Origin: Paralichthys olivaceus
Taxonomy: Eukaryota > Chordata > Actinopteri > Pleuronectiformes > Paralichthyidae
Assembly (NCBI RefSeq): GCF_024713975.1
Contig: NC_091097.1
Span: 8,934,361 to 8,998,360, forward strand
DNA: 64,000 bases
Direction of reading: 5' to 3'
Both the position numbers and the translations under genes were made by a program. Positions 1 through 18,131 of the stretch are shown here, piece after piece. The notes beneath the pieces are model-generated. The model had not been told where the DNA came from. It saw only the letters and a program-made list of their open reading frames with translations, and made no database searches. Position 1 is the first letter of the stretch; every line of letters begins with the position of its first letter.

Positions 1-724
1 CTAGATTTAACAACTGATTTTCCATTTGACAAAAGTCAATTACTCATTCCAGACATTTTGCAATTTAAGTTTTGCAACAATTGCAAGTTATGACATGAGA
101 ACAAACCATTTTGGACATGTCACCCTAATATGTGTAATCTTTTTTGATTAATTAAAGGTACAGGGTTGGTAATTTGATTCTGAAACACTTTTTTATCATT
201 TTTGTTGAAATGGTCTTTATATCCTGTTAGGCATCGATAAATAAAGTTGTCTGAAAAAGAAAAGAAGGGTTTTCCAGGATTACCAACCCTAGCTTTAAAA
301 CATTTTACGTATTCCTCCCAGCTCAATGCACATCTTCACTGAGTAAATATGTTGTCTAACAGATATCATTCTACGGTAAGCTAGACATTCTATGTTACTG
401 CAGTTCAATGACTTTGTTGCTAAGTGGAAAGAAGCAGTGGGATCTCTGTGATTACTGAGCTGTTTGAATTGCTGATAGGCAGAAAGCACAGTGCAGGCCA
501 CTACAATAACAAGCTCTCACTGCTTCATTAAAACAAGTGAGAATAGGAGAAACCACAAAACGAAAAGATTAGAAAAGGGAACAATGTCACAATAAGTAAG
601 ATGAACAATGGTCATTCTCATTGTTGTATTACAACATCAGCCTTGGCTACAAATCAGTGATCTTCCTCTAGTAGAAACAAGTGAAAGCTTGAACACAATA
701 TTTCCTCTTTCCTCCTCTCTCCAG

Positions 725-3700
725 ACCACAGTGGGAAAGGTTACGGCTCGGTGCGTGAGGAGGCCGTGAAGCTGTTCAACTGCCTGCAGCAGCTTGAGTC
801 GGCACGGGAGCCGGTCCCTATTATCCAGGGCGTGCTGCAGACCTGCCTGGACCTGCGGACGCTCCGGGACGAGGTCTACTGCCAGTTAGTGAAGCAAACG
901 AGCTACACGCCTGCCCCGTACACTGCCGCACACCTCCGCTACTGGCAGCTCCTCACCTGCATGAGCTGCACCTTCCTGCCCGGGCCCACTGTGCTCAAGT
1001 ATCTGCGGTTCCACCTCAAGAGGTGAGATACAACAGAGTTTGATGTTGGACTGATTAAAATCACAAATCCACTTAGAGCAATGTCAATGTGATTGTATTT
1101 CAGTTTCCAAATGGAATGAAGATTGTTTACCTCAGAATAACAGGAATTACACAACTACTTGACTACTACTCAAACTTTACTGGAAGGGTGTGGTACAGGT
1201 CAGGAAAAAATGTCAAAGACAATAATTCATTGATCTTAATAGGAAAAAAATCAGACATGTTAACAGGACTGATATTTATGAGTGTGTGCAATTTGGTCCC
1301 AAAATAAAAAGTGGTTTCATTCACTATAGTGCCTTTTTAGAATCTTAGTTCCTCAGAATCCAAACTTTGAGTCCTCTGTTTTCAAATATAAAGTTTATTT
1401 TTTCCCTTGCAATATAACGTGAATGCAGTTCAGTATTTCTTCACATTGGATTTAATATCATCCTGCAGACTGAAGAAACCTGCTCACGCCATCTCTGTCT
1501 TGAAATTGCAAGTGGAAAATTTTTCTTCTTTTTTTTTTTTTTTTTCTGGCTCTAATTTGTCCAACTGGGAAACATGACTTGTGGTTGACACGTGGAAAAC
1601 ATTACAACAGATTCATCTATGTTGACAGTTTAAGGTAGTCGAAACCACAGTTGTCTGTTAACAGTAATATCATAGTGTTTATTTTATATTGATAAAAATG
1701 ATTTTAGAAGAGGGCAACAAAGTAAGTCAAATATGAACCGAAGTTCTATCAGCAAGGTGCCGTCCCACTCTGGTATTACTGGGTCATCAGATTCTGAGTC
1801 TGAAGAGGGGAGACATGTTCAATGTTACAGAAGCAGAGAAAACCTGGGGGCCAGACTGGAGTTTAAAAAGCAGGCGTCAGGATCCCGCTAGATATGTTTA
1901 GATATGGTAGCGTGATATGGCTTCACGTTGTTAGCGTGTTCCCTCAGATAGATCCAGTGTTTTCAGGGCTGAATTTGCAAGTCTGAATTAGCTCCTCTGT
2001 CAAGTCTGGCAATTTAAGTTATTAGCAGTGCTAATCTCATGCCCCAGATATTGGGTCTAACGCCATGTCATCAAATCACTACAGTTTTATATCTATACTT
2101 CTCTACTGGGAATCCGCCTGCAGCTAATGGAGCAGTTGCATGCGACGGCGATTCATAATAACACCGTGGAACTCTGCTGCCTGTGTTTTGATACGTCTTG
2201 CCGGCGCTCTCACGCACTCTCTCACTCGATGGATCAGTGCTGAGGCTGCAGCTGGGCAGTGGGCCCAGAAAACCCTCCTCCACTCCCCCAGTGCCCTGAG
2301 AAACCCCCCGGGAATGTCTGCTGTCAGAGAGAATAGGCCAGAAGAAAGAAAGCAGAGGAGGAGGCGGAGGAGGAGGAGGCCGGAGCGCAGGAAAGAGCAG
2401 AGAGGGGTGAAGAGAGGAGGAGAGTATAGGAAGGATCACACAGACTCAGTGGAACATTCCTAATTATGTTTTAGCAGGACATATCCCACCCTCTGGCCAT
2501 ATAGTTATGAGAGAGCAAGACATTGGAGGGAATAAGAGGGCCTCTCTCTATCTGACAGTGTTTGAGGCCCCCTTGTTTGCCTCTCTCCGTCCCCTGTTTG
2601 TGTATTTTGGGATGAACATCGTTGTATAATTGTTTCCTTCCTATTTCCCCCTTGGTATTTACACAGGGCTGAGCTCGTGACTCCACCAGGTTGTATTTCA
2701 CACCTTTCACACTCTAAAGTGTGTGAGATGTCAGGCTTGAGTTGGAGTGAGTCGTACTGCTGCTTTTTTGTCCCGTCTCTTTAAAACAACACCAGATGCC
2801 CTCACCTACCACTCCTGGATGCTCCACTGGGAGGAAGTGGCAGGTCGCTCTGGTTCATAGGAGCGGAAACACCTTTTCCTGTTTCATGCGTTACCCAAAA
2901 GTCAAACATGTTTTCTTTGCTATTTTCCTTTTCTTTGAACGATTGAGCGATGTTGGGCCTTTAAGTCCCTAAGAGCTAAAGTGAGAACATTTGTCATTCC
3001 TCGCCTCATTTACTTTCTTGCATTGCCAGCCCAAAGAAAATAAAGAATCGGTCAAATCAAAAGGATGACGCAAAGTCCACGATCGCAGCAGAACACTTTA
3101 CAGACTTTGAGTCATGAGCATTAACAAGTTCTCCCTTTTTATGTATTGAACATATTCATTTTATCCGCACCCATCTCACTTTCTCGCCCTCTCTTGCAGG
3201 ATTCAGAGCCAAAGTCCTGAGTCTGAGATGGATAATTACGCGTCATTCATCAGCGAGGCTCTGGAGAAGACCAAGTGTCGGGAGTGTGTGCCATCCTGGG
3301 AGGAGATCCAAATGCTGATGAGCAGACAGGAGATGCTGTGCACTGTGCACTATCCTGGCCCGGGGTCCTGCCAGCTCTACATCAGCTCACACACCACTGC
3401 CAATGAGGTTTGGACGCATTTATCTGGATTCTTCTTTTGAGCGCAACTTTTCTCAGTCTTTCACATTCTCACGTGTTACTGCTCAGAGCTCCGTCTGGAG
3501 TTTGGTGACATTTCTAATGATTATCACAGACCGTGCATATCTGTCTTGTCTCGTCTCACTCCAACCTCTGCCTCATACCTGTCCCATTCCTCAGGTGGTT
3601 CGAAGGATGCAGGAAAAGCTCGGCCTGCAAGAGAGCAAAAACACGTTTGCACTGTATGAGCAGAATGCACTGTGGGAGCAGCCGGTTGCAGGCGGTGCTC

Positions 3701-6700
3701 TGATCGCAGACATCCTGACCAGGTTTGTAAAATGAATCAGCCTGCAAGCCTGTAGCACAGATAGACGCCGCAAAGGAAGCAGACACCTTAAAACCAAGCA
3801 GACACACACGCTGTCAAAACACAGTCTCGTCGGAGGAATCCGAGCTATTTGTCACCGGTGGACTGTGTGTTTATCTTGACTTGTTCGACTCCCAGCTGAA
3901 TGTTATCCGGTATCCTTGATAAGTGGCGACCTTGTCTGGTGTTGTTGGTCAAACATGACACCCTGCTGGGAAACTGGACCTGTGTCACGGCCAGCAAAGC
4001 CAGCCCTGCCGCTGGATCGCCACGGTGAAGCTGATGTCACTGGGTTGTACGAGGCAAAGTCTTGCATGAAACAATAAGGCATCCGACTGGAATTAAGAAG
4101 GAAGTGTGTGTTATTTTAATAGGTGTGTGTGTCTCGCTGTGCTGTGACAGGGTAAACATGAACCTCAGCAAACCACTGAGTTACTAAACAACATTTCACA
4201 TCGGGGAGGCAGCATCTTGTAACATATTAACATCCAGCCTGAAGATTCTTGGTGTACCATTTGTGTATCGGTACATTTGTTCCCTAACCCCCTCTGTTCT
4301 TCCTCTGTGCAGCTTCTTCACCAAAGAGTCAGAGTCGAAGTCCCAGTGGAAGCTGTGTTTCAAGCTCTACTGCCTGTTGGATGCTGACAGCATATCGGTG
4401 GACAGCATCGAGTATCTCTTCCTCTTTGAGCAGGTAATGGGGCAGAACACCACTCGACAAAGAGTATTTCTTAGAGTGACCACTCCAGATCATTAATTGT
4501 CCCGCAATGATAAATTCCTCGTATTTCACAGGGAATATAATGTTTCATTAATGTGTTATTGGCTGTAATTACAATAAAATGCAGTGTATAAAAAGCGTGA
4601 CTAAGAGGACTGGCTGTAGTGCAGAGGGGGCAGGAGGCAGCCAGCACTGGCTTCATTAGAACATTTTTCCCGAGGACTCCCATAAAAGATTTATGGGACA
4701 AAATAAAACAGGGTGGGGTACAAAATATTGATGGAAGGACTGAGGCTATTGCTGACACATGGTGCCTTATTTTCATTCTGTTCTGTCTCTCCCTGTGCGC
4801 TGCAGTGCCATGAGATGGTCGTGCGCGGCCAGCTGCCAGCCTGTGAGGAGGACCTGCAGGCCTTAGCGGCCCTGAGGCTCCAGTGTCTGATGGGTGACTT
4901 CAGCACGCACGCTCCCTGCCCACCTCTGGACGAGCTCTTCCCAGGCGACATGCTGGAAGCTCGCGTCCTCATGTCCCTCTCTGCCCCGCAAGCCCTGCCA
5001 CCTTGTCTGGTGGCAGCTCAGGGCTGCCCGACGACGCAGCGCTTCCCCACAGGCCTCCTGGCGGGGACGCTGTGGAGCCACACGGCCACGGCAGCGCACA
5101 AACAGAAGGTGGAGCTGGACATGCGTCTGCGGAGCCGGCTGAAGGAGGAGGCGGCGGCCGTCATGGGGTCCATCTTGGAGCGTTGGAAAGGTCTGGTCAG
5201 CTACACCCGCAGAGACAGTATGGCCGCCTACCTCACAATTGCACGCCAGTGGTCGGGCTTTGGATGCACTCTGTATGAAGTGGACTTTTATATTGTGAGT
5301 ATCGTGAGGCCATGCTCTATAGTTTTATTGTCAGATTGTGTTACCCTGATGCTCAAGAGTAGTTTGGAGGTAATTTATTGTTCTGACATCTGTTTACCTC
5401 CCTGCAGAGTTCGACAGGGAGTTTTTCCCAGAAGCTGTGGCTGGGCGTTGCTGCTTCGTCCGTGTCTCTGTACCGGCAGGGAGAAGCAGAGGCCCTGGAG
5501 TCCTTCCCTTATGGCCAGATCTGCTCTTACGGTGTATCTGACAGCAACACCTTCAAGATCACAGCCGGGGATCGGGATCTGCTATTTGAAACCACCAAGG
5601 TACAGTGACCCATGTCCCACGTTAGCACATACAGGGTGAGGGTGAAGGGGGGTAAAATTGGAGCCATTTCCTTCACTGAGCTTAGACACCATCCATCTCA
5701 ACTGTAGTCAGGGTTCAAGTGGCCTTATCGCCATGCAGCGTTCTGCAGAGTAAGTGAAAGAAGCATGCTGTCTGCTCACAATGCAGCTCTCCCTCCAACA
5801 CTCTGACCCACTTTAAAAACACTCATTAATTTGGTCTAAATAGAGAGCACACAACCTGCCGCATGCTAACCACCAAAAGTCTAACTTCCTGGCATCAAAT
5901 AGTAACTGGGGGTGAGTTTTATTGCAGTGGTTAGATTAAAATATTAGGCAAAACATTTCTCAGAAACATGGATGTTCTTCCAAACAGATGCTTTTTTTTC
6001 AGCAGAGAACAAGTCTCGCCTTTCACTGGGTGGATTTGCTTGCATCTTCCCACAGTGAACAAAAAATCCCTCTGTGATTTCTCGTGGGGCACAAAAGTGG
6101 CTTTTATTTATTTATTGGACACACAGGCGAATTGAAGTACGACTCTGAGAGGCTTCTACTTTTATGAACTTAGGGCCTCATATTGCTCTGACATGAATTT
6201 GCTGGGTTTCTTAGCCACCGGGCAGGAAAGAAGAAAGCGGGCGGATTTGCAGGGGGTGATTATGGCCGGGCCTTGAGTTAATGGTGAGAGCAAGATTTAG
6301 CTGCTGATTCCAGGGTTACAGTTACAGTTAAAGTGTAGGTGAAGGTTGAAGCTTGACGACGGGCTCTCACACACCATGTTTAGGCAGGCGTTTGCAGGAT
6401 GAGATTAAGGGTAATGGTCACGGAGGCTTGCTGTGGTTTGGGCGGTCATGTTCACCAAGGTCAGGTTAACAAAGACACAGATGAACGAATGAAACGCTCT
6501 GCCGTGCCCTCCCTTCTTTTTCTTCTGCAACAGCTGCTGAACAAAATGTGTCAAAGTGATGAAATATCCACACAAATGTGAGGCCTCTTTTTCTGAGGGA
6601 TGTGTGAGTGTGTGAATGTGTGTGTCCCCGCGAGAATCTGCCAAACAACATCATCCTCGGCTTCTGGAGGATCCAGTTTTTCTAGCAGCTGGATGACATC

Positions 6701-6967
6701 ATGCTTCTCCACCCTCCTGTGACAGTGCCAGACAGACACTGAGACTGCCACCAGTCTGACCTCCCTCTCTCTTTCTCTCTCTTTCTCTTGTCACAGCTGA
6801 CTGAGATCATGCAGCTGATGAACGCATATTTCAGTGCCATCCGTCGCCAGCGAGGGAAAGGGGAGGATGCGGACATCACCATAGCAGAAAGCACGGAGGT
6901 GGGCTTCCATCACCTGGCCTCGATGCAGACGCCCACCCTCCTGGAGCTGCCCTCACACCCCGTCTGA
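725..6967 (+). CDS. plekhh3: PLEKHH3, 3' part (MyTH4-FERM protein; 5' exons outside window)
   Basis: Seven exons join in frame: 725-1022, 3200-3407, 3595-3722, 4313-4433, 4806-5294, 5408-5599 and 6797-6967 (TGA at 6965-6967). They give about 535 C-terminal residues. Exon 725-1022 and the start of the next encode most of a MyTH4 domain (LRDEVYCQLVKQT, then a helical SYTPAPYTAAHLRYWQLL stretch). The FERM domain follows: F1 with LYISSHTTANEVVRRMQEKL, F2 with SQWKLCFKLYCLLDADSIS and the long exon 4806-5294, and an F3 PH-like lobe (KLWLGVAASSVSLYRQGE). Family knowledge: PLEKHH proteins are PH-MyTH4-FERM proteins related to myosin tails, without a motor and probably acting at membrane and cytoskeleton. 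The PH part should lie left of base 1. Assignment to PLEKHH3 rather than PLEKHH1/2 rests partly on its tail-to-tail neighbour TUBG1, as in human. Bases 1-724 look like intron; I see no exon there. Confidence 0.9.
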
Positions 6968-8990
6968 GAGGGACCCACACAAACCCCACCCCACCCCCAA
7001 CTCCCCCTGTCTTCCTCCACGTGGCCCCCTAGGAGGCCCAGACCTGGTCCTCAGGACCCCGCGCCTCCTCCGCTGGGAACAGCACGGCAGCCAAAACAAA
7101 GAGAGGGCTGTTTTCGCTCCCCATCCATGAAAATAAACCCTTGCTGAGCTTTCCAGCTGAAGTAGCGGGCCAATGGAGGAGGGAGGGTGAACGAACGGCA
7201 AAGGACGAGAAGGCGAGGGGGGTTGTGTTTTGTGAGCGAGGCCTAGAAAACCCCAAGAAACGAGTGCGGTTGCTGATGAGGTGTCACACGTACCCCCCCC
7301 CTCACTCACACACACCCCATCCTGTCACACAACCACCTCTGTTAACCTACATGGCAACAACCCCCTCCCCTAGCCCAACCTCACCCCCTCAACAATGTGA
7401 GACACTGGTTGCCAAGTCGGGGAGATAGCGTGAGTTGTGGCAACAATAAGCTGTGGTGAAGGCTCAGAGTGCAAATACTTTCTCACCCTCGAAGTGTGCC
7501 ATATTTGTGTTAACTTTCCTAGAAGGCAGTTGCCTCCCGTGCGCTGCTGAACTAGTGTTGCGAACGTTCAGTGCAAACCCTCCCGTCTCTGGCTCTCACT
7601 CCCTCACCCACACAGACTCACTTTCTCACGTGCCCCTACGCCAACATGTTCATCAGAGACAGTTAGTTTTCATAAGATCCCAGCCGGGCTTGCGTTACCT
7701 GGAACTGTTGATGCGGTGAGCCATGTGAACTTGGAACTAGAAACAGATGTTGAACTCTGTAGCCAAGTCATTTTGTCTGCCAGATCCATATAGAGACTCA
7801 CCGATGAGATTTTCAGTTGTGAGTGTATTTGATTAAGACACTTCTTCCCTGGACGACGCGTTCAGGATCTGGGATAGTTGATTCACAGAAACCAAAGGAT
7901 TTTGGAGCTGTTTGTTTGTTTTTTTTTTTTGTTTCCACCAAATGCTCTGATGTGTCCTTTTTTCGTGCTGCTCGTCTTGGCTGTAATCCTGGACACCAAA
8001 CTTGGTAAACACTTGACTGATTGGATCAATTTTAGCTTGTGTCAGTAACTATTCTAATGCAGCTCTGCTCTGCTGACAAAAACAGGTGCTTCACTGTTTA
8101 TTATTGTTATTTTCACAATGTATAAATCATCGAAGACATTGAACCCAGACCACACAGGAAGGCCCCAGTCAGAGCTGTGGATCATTTCATATTTATCATA
8201 CAGTGCCCCCATCTGTCCCCTGCTATTTAAACAGAAACCTTCTAATCAGGCCATAGGTGCTTTTGTAGTATTATTTGTGCTTTTTTTTCCCCTTTTTTTT
8301 TTTTTACTGTGTTTTATGTCTTAAATGCAAACCCAGGTGCATTTTGAGATTGGGTTTGCTTTAACTGATCAGAGCCATGAATGCTCCTTATGATCAGATG
8401 TGTAACTCCTGTGTAGCTCCTTTGTGTTCACTGTTGTAGTATTTTTGTTTCACTGAGGCATGAGTTGGAGCATGGACCAAAGATATTTTTAATAAGCTTT
8501 TATAACATTTAATAATCCCAAGGCAGAAAAATCCCCCTTCGATTAATTAGTTTTTTACACCTGAATAACTTAAAATATTAAACCCCTCTGTTGTATACAC
8601 CTTTATATTACTGTAGAGACCCGTTTAGGAATCTTGAGAATAATTGGCTTTGTAAAGATGATTTTACAGGATGCGATAAATGCGATAACCAGCGTCAAAA
8701 CTAAAAGTGTTCTCAACATGGACGACCTTGATGAGTCATAGCCCTATCTCCTGCCCAGAAGCAGGTCTTTGCTTCTTTTTTACTGCAGCTGCAGGCAGCT
8801 CTGAGCTACATGTTTGAAAAGAAAAAAAAAAGAAAAATCAAACTGCGGATGTTGTTGCTTTATATTACGCTTGTTTGTACGCCACACGGTACCTTTTTAT
8901 GTAATGTGTGTATAGTTAATTGCACTATTGTTTGTTTTAACCAACTTGGAAGTGCAATAAAAACTATAAATACTGTATGTAATTAATAAA
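6968..8990 (+). other. plekhh3: PLEKHH3 3' UTR with poly(A) signals
   Basis: About 2 kb without an exon follows the PLEKHH3 stop codon. AATAAA signals lie at 8956-8961 and 8985-8990 and are the most likely ends of the transcript. The first part is C-rich with CACACACCCC runs and the end is A/T-rich. The roughly 400 bases from 8991 to the TUBG1 poly(A) signal at 9393 hold nothing I can name. Confidence 0.6.
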
Positions 8991-9392
8991 AAACAGCACC
9001 ATTTTACCATATTTAGTGTTCAGTACTATTGTTCAGCCTCACAGCTCATTTCCTCCATTTCATTTTCAGAAACTGTGCCTTTCTTGTGATTCAGCTAGTG
9101 AAATAGTCCAAGACTATTGTTTCACAAAGGAACTGTTTGATAAAAGGCATAAGTTTGGCGCCAGAGCTGGGAGTAACCCCCCTCTCCAAGCTTTTCTGGT
9201 TAAAAACAATAGCAGGTTGAGCAAGCGGTGCTAAGTGCCTTCACGTACCCCTGTGATAATGAGCCATAACCGAGTTTGTTGGAAGGGCATCGGGACACAG
9301 CAGCTCCAGGTGAGGGGGAAAATGGTTTTTAATCTTTTTTTTTTTCCCAGGAAAGCAACACGACCCTGTGTGATTACACCAAAAACAATGTG

Positions 9393-10326
9393 TTTATTTG
9401 TCATTTTCAGCAGGTCCAACAAGCAAAGCAACAAGGGAGAGTAAATTCATCAACACGAAAAAGAGAACGTTGGTGAGCCAGATATTATTTTAAGTATATT
9501 TACAGACATAGAGTATTACAGTGAGGTCCAGCCCTGTACACAGACATGTTAATCTGTACAAACTAATTTTTGTTGTACTCTTGGTGACATTTGCTTTTAA
9601 AATGTCAATGCAGTGAACAGAGCAGATGTTAACACCATTTTCTGTCCCAAACCCAAGTTCAACTTAATTCGTATAGGTCATGAACAGTGGTGACAAGTGA
9701 GTTATGCGTATCAGCAGCACAGATATGGGACAAAGCACCATGTAAAATGTCTGGGATGTAAGAACCTACATTAACCATTCAGCCAGTCCTACTCATTACT
9801 GAAGGCGTTTTATAGTCTGTGGACATTTTCCTGTAAATCAGCTTTGCTGGAGTTCATGTAAGAAAAAGAACAAACAAGGCAACAGGTTCTTAAATTGCTG
9901 AAAAAAAGGCAAAGAAATAGAAAAGTAAACAACAACTATCAACAACTATTTTATAGATTTTGTAGAAAACATTTATGCTTTCTGCACAGAATTGCAGAGA
10001 ATAAGCACTTGTACTTTTACTTGACTATTATACTTATATAAACTACATTTCAGAATCAAAACTTTTGGTTAATATTAAGCTAGTGGGTGTTGCAGATCAT
10101 CCCTCAGTCAGCACGCGATGAGTGAACGTTGAAACACACAACAAATCATATTTATATAACATACTGCAAAAAGCCAATAAATATTTTTTCAAGAGAAGCA
10201 GCTCAAGTCAAATGTGTTAATTTTGGGACATGTATGTGTAAAAGGGAGATGAATGGAGTTAGAATAAACTAAAAACACGTTTTGATTAATTGAGTTGTGG
10301 CTGAGACACAACACCTGTAAGTCCAT
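9393..10326 (-). other. tubg1: TUBG1 3' UTR with poly(A) signal
   Basis: On the minus strand the TUBG1 stop codon is at 10329-10327. The first good AATAAA downstream is at 9398-9393 (TTTATT on +). The sequence between is A/T-rich and has no convincing open frame, so it is read as 3' UTR. The exact cleavage site is inferred. Confidence 0.5.
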
Positions 10327-16596
<6,270 letters not shown>

Positions 16597-18131
16597 GTTT
16601 GGTCCTCAGCTCGGCTCCTGGTTTAGCTAGCCTGCTAGCTGCTGGCTAGCGAAATGATACAAGGGACCCAGACCGCAGAGTGAGCAGCTGCCCGCTCCTT
16701 CCCGCTTAGAAGGAAGAAGCTGGTGTTTATACTGCAGAGCGCCACCTACTGTGTCGGTGTATGTAGTGCCGCCTTTCACTTTTTAAGATAAGATAAAATG
16801 AAACTTTAGTTGTTGGAAATTCAGTTGTCAGAATGAGGTAGACAAGATAATATAAAAATATAAAAGAAAGGCAATACAATACAATTTTAAATAAAGAAAG
16901 AATATGTATATATGTACATTATATACACCTTTTCATTGTAGTGGTCTGTATATAGAAAGATAATAGAAATAATAATTGTTAATTCATTGTTTATTTGACA
17001 TTTCTTTTGAGAAAGAAATGTATCTTTCTATAAACAAACCATTACAATGAAAAGGTACAGCCCTGATTACAAATACACTTAATAATAGAAAGATACATTT
17101 CTTTCTGTGAAACTCATGCTTATGTGCAATCAATTTCACTGTACATATGTTCACACGGTACATATTCTGTTTACAATTGTATACATTAGTTTGTATTCAA
17201 TTTATAAGTATTTATAAGTATTGCATGATCGTTATTATTACTTTACGAATTTTCGATGGCCCTCTTTCTGCTGTACTTTGCAAATGTCCCCACTGTGGGA
17301 CGAATAAAGGATTATCTTATTTTATTATATACCCTCATTTTTTGTACATTTATAGCGGAACCCGTCAAACATGTGAAATAATTTCTATCCAAAATATTTT
17401 GATCCACCGAAGCTGGACATTTTTATTAGTTATTCATTTTCTTGTTGTGAGGAATTTCTAAATAAAAGCTGACCCATCTACATGAAGTAATAGGGTTAGG
17501 TCCTGTCAAATAAACAATGAATTAACAAGTGTTAAGTGTATTTGTAATCAGGGCTGTCAATCAGATCTTATTTGTGTTTGACGTGTCAATGTTTATGAGT
17601 TGATAAATTACCAGGCACTTTAGGAGCCAGATAAAACAAGTAAACAGAAACATGAACACATCAACCCAAGCGTTGGTCGGTTTGTTTGTCCACGAGGCAC
17701 TTCAAAGTAAACAAAGCACAAATATTCCTATCGCACCTGAACGCAGCATGACACAGGGGCTCGTGCGGATTCTGATTGGACCGCTGCGCTTCGAGAAAAA
17801 CAGGTTGCGCCATATTGTCCTGTTTCCGAGGAGAGCGCTTCATTTCTGCAAAAATGACTAAATAGTAAGTGTCAGTCTGTTTTAAACACATTCCCTCAGT
17901 AGCCACGGGAGCTTGTTTGTCTGTAGCACAGTCTGGTGTTTCGCTATAGACGCTAACTCGCTGAGGCAACTGGAGGTGCCAGCTGCTAGCCTAAATCCGT
18001 TAGCGCATATCTGTTAGCCGGTGCTGTCGCTGTGTGGCGGCGGCTCTGCGCTTCCTCTCTCTACCTGTTTCCTCTCGAGTCGCCATCGCTTACTTTAACC
18101 TTCATATTCTGCAGGCTTTACTTGTTTTAAG
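16597..18131. promoter_or_regulatory. Divergent promoter region between TUBG1 and RETREG3
   Basis: The two start codons face away from each other across 1.5 kb. Near the TUBG1 start three GCTAGC hexamers lie within 25 bases (16626-16650). Near the RETREG3 start are GCTAAC, GCTAGC and GTTAGC (17951-18005) in a CpG-richer stretch. The middle is filled by inverted-repeat material, so this is probably two separate promoters rather than one compact bidirectional one. A possible non-coding RETREG3 first exon ends near 17862 (ATA|GTAAGT), with an acceptor near 18114 or 18130. Confidence 0.5.
16779..17557. repeat. Nested inverted repeats flanked by retroposon-like tails
   Basis: Four perfect inverted pairs can be read: C 16927-16940 with 17043-17056 (14 bp); A 16977-17000 with 17504-17527 (24 bp); D 17011-17031 with 17085-17105 (21 bp); B 17057-17082 with 17532-17557 (26 bp). 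A' and B' are nearly adjacent on the right, while A and B are 56 bases apart on the left. The outer parts carry retroposon-like 3' tails pointing outward: a minus-strand one around 16779-16820 (AAGATAAGATAAAATGAAAC) and a plus-strand one around 17275-17330 (GGACGAATAAAGGATTATCT). I read this as a palindromic, rearranged mobile-element cluster. The family is unknown. Confidence 0.75.

Noticed and set aside
2071-2710. Frames in the first large PLEKHH3 intron
   Set aside because: They are Arg- or Pro-rich readings of a GGAGGA-type purine tract; the flanking PLEKHH3 exons join in phase without them.
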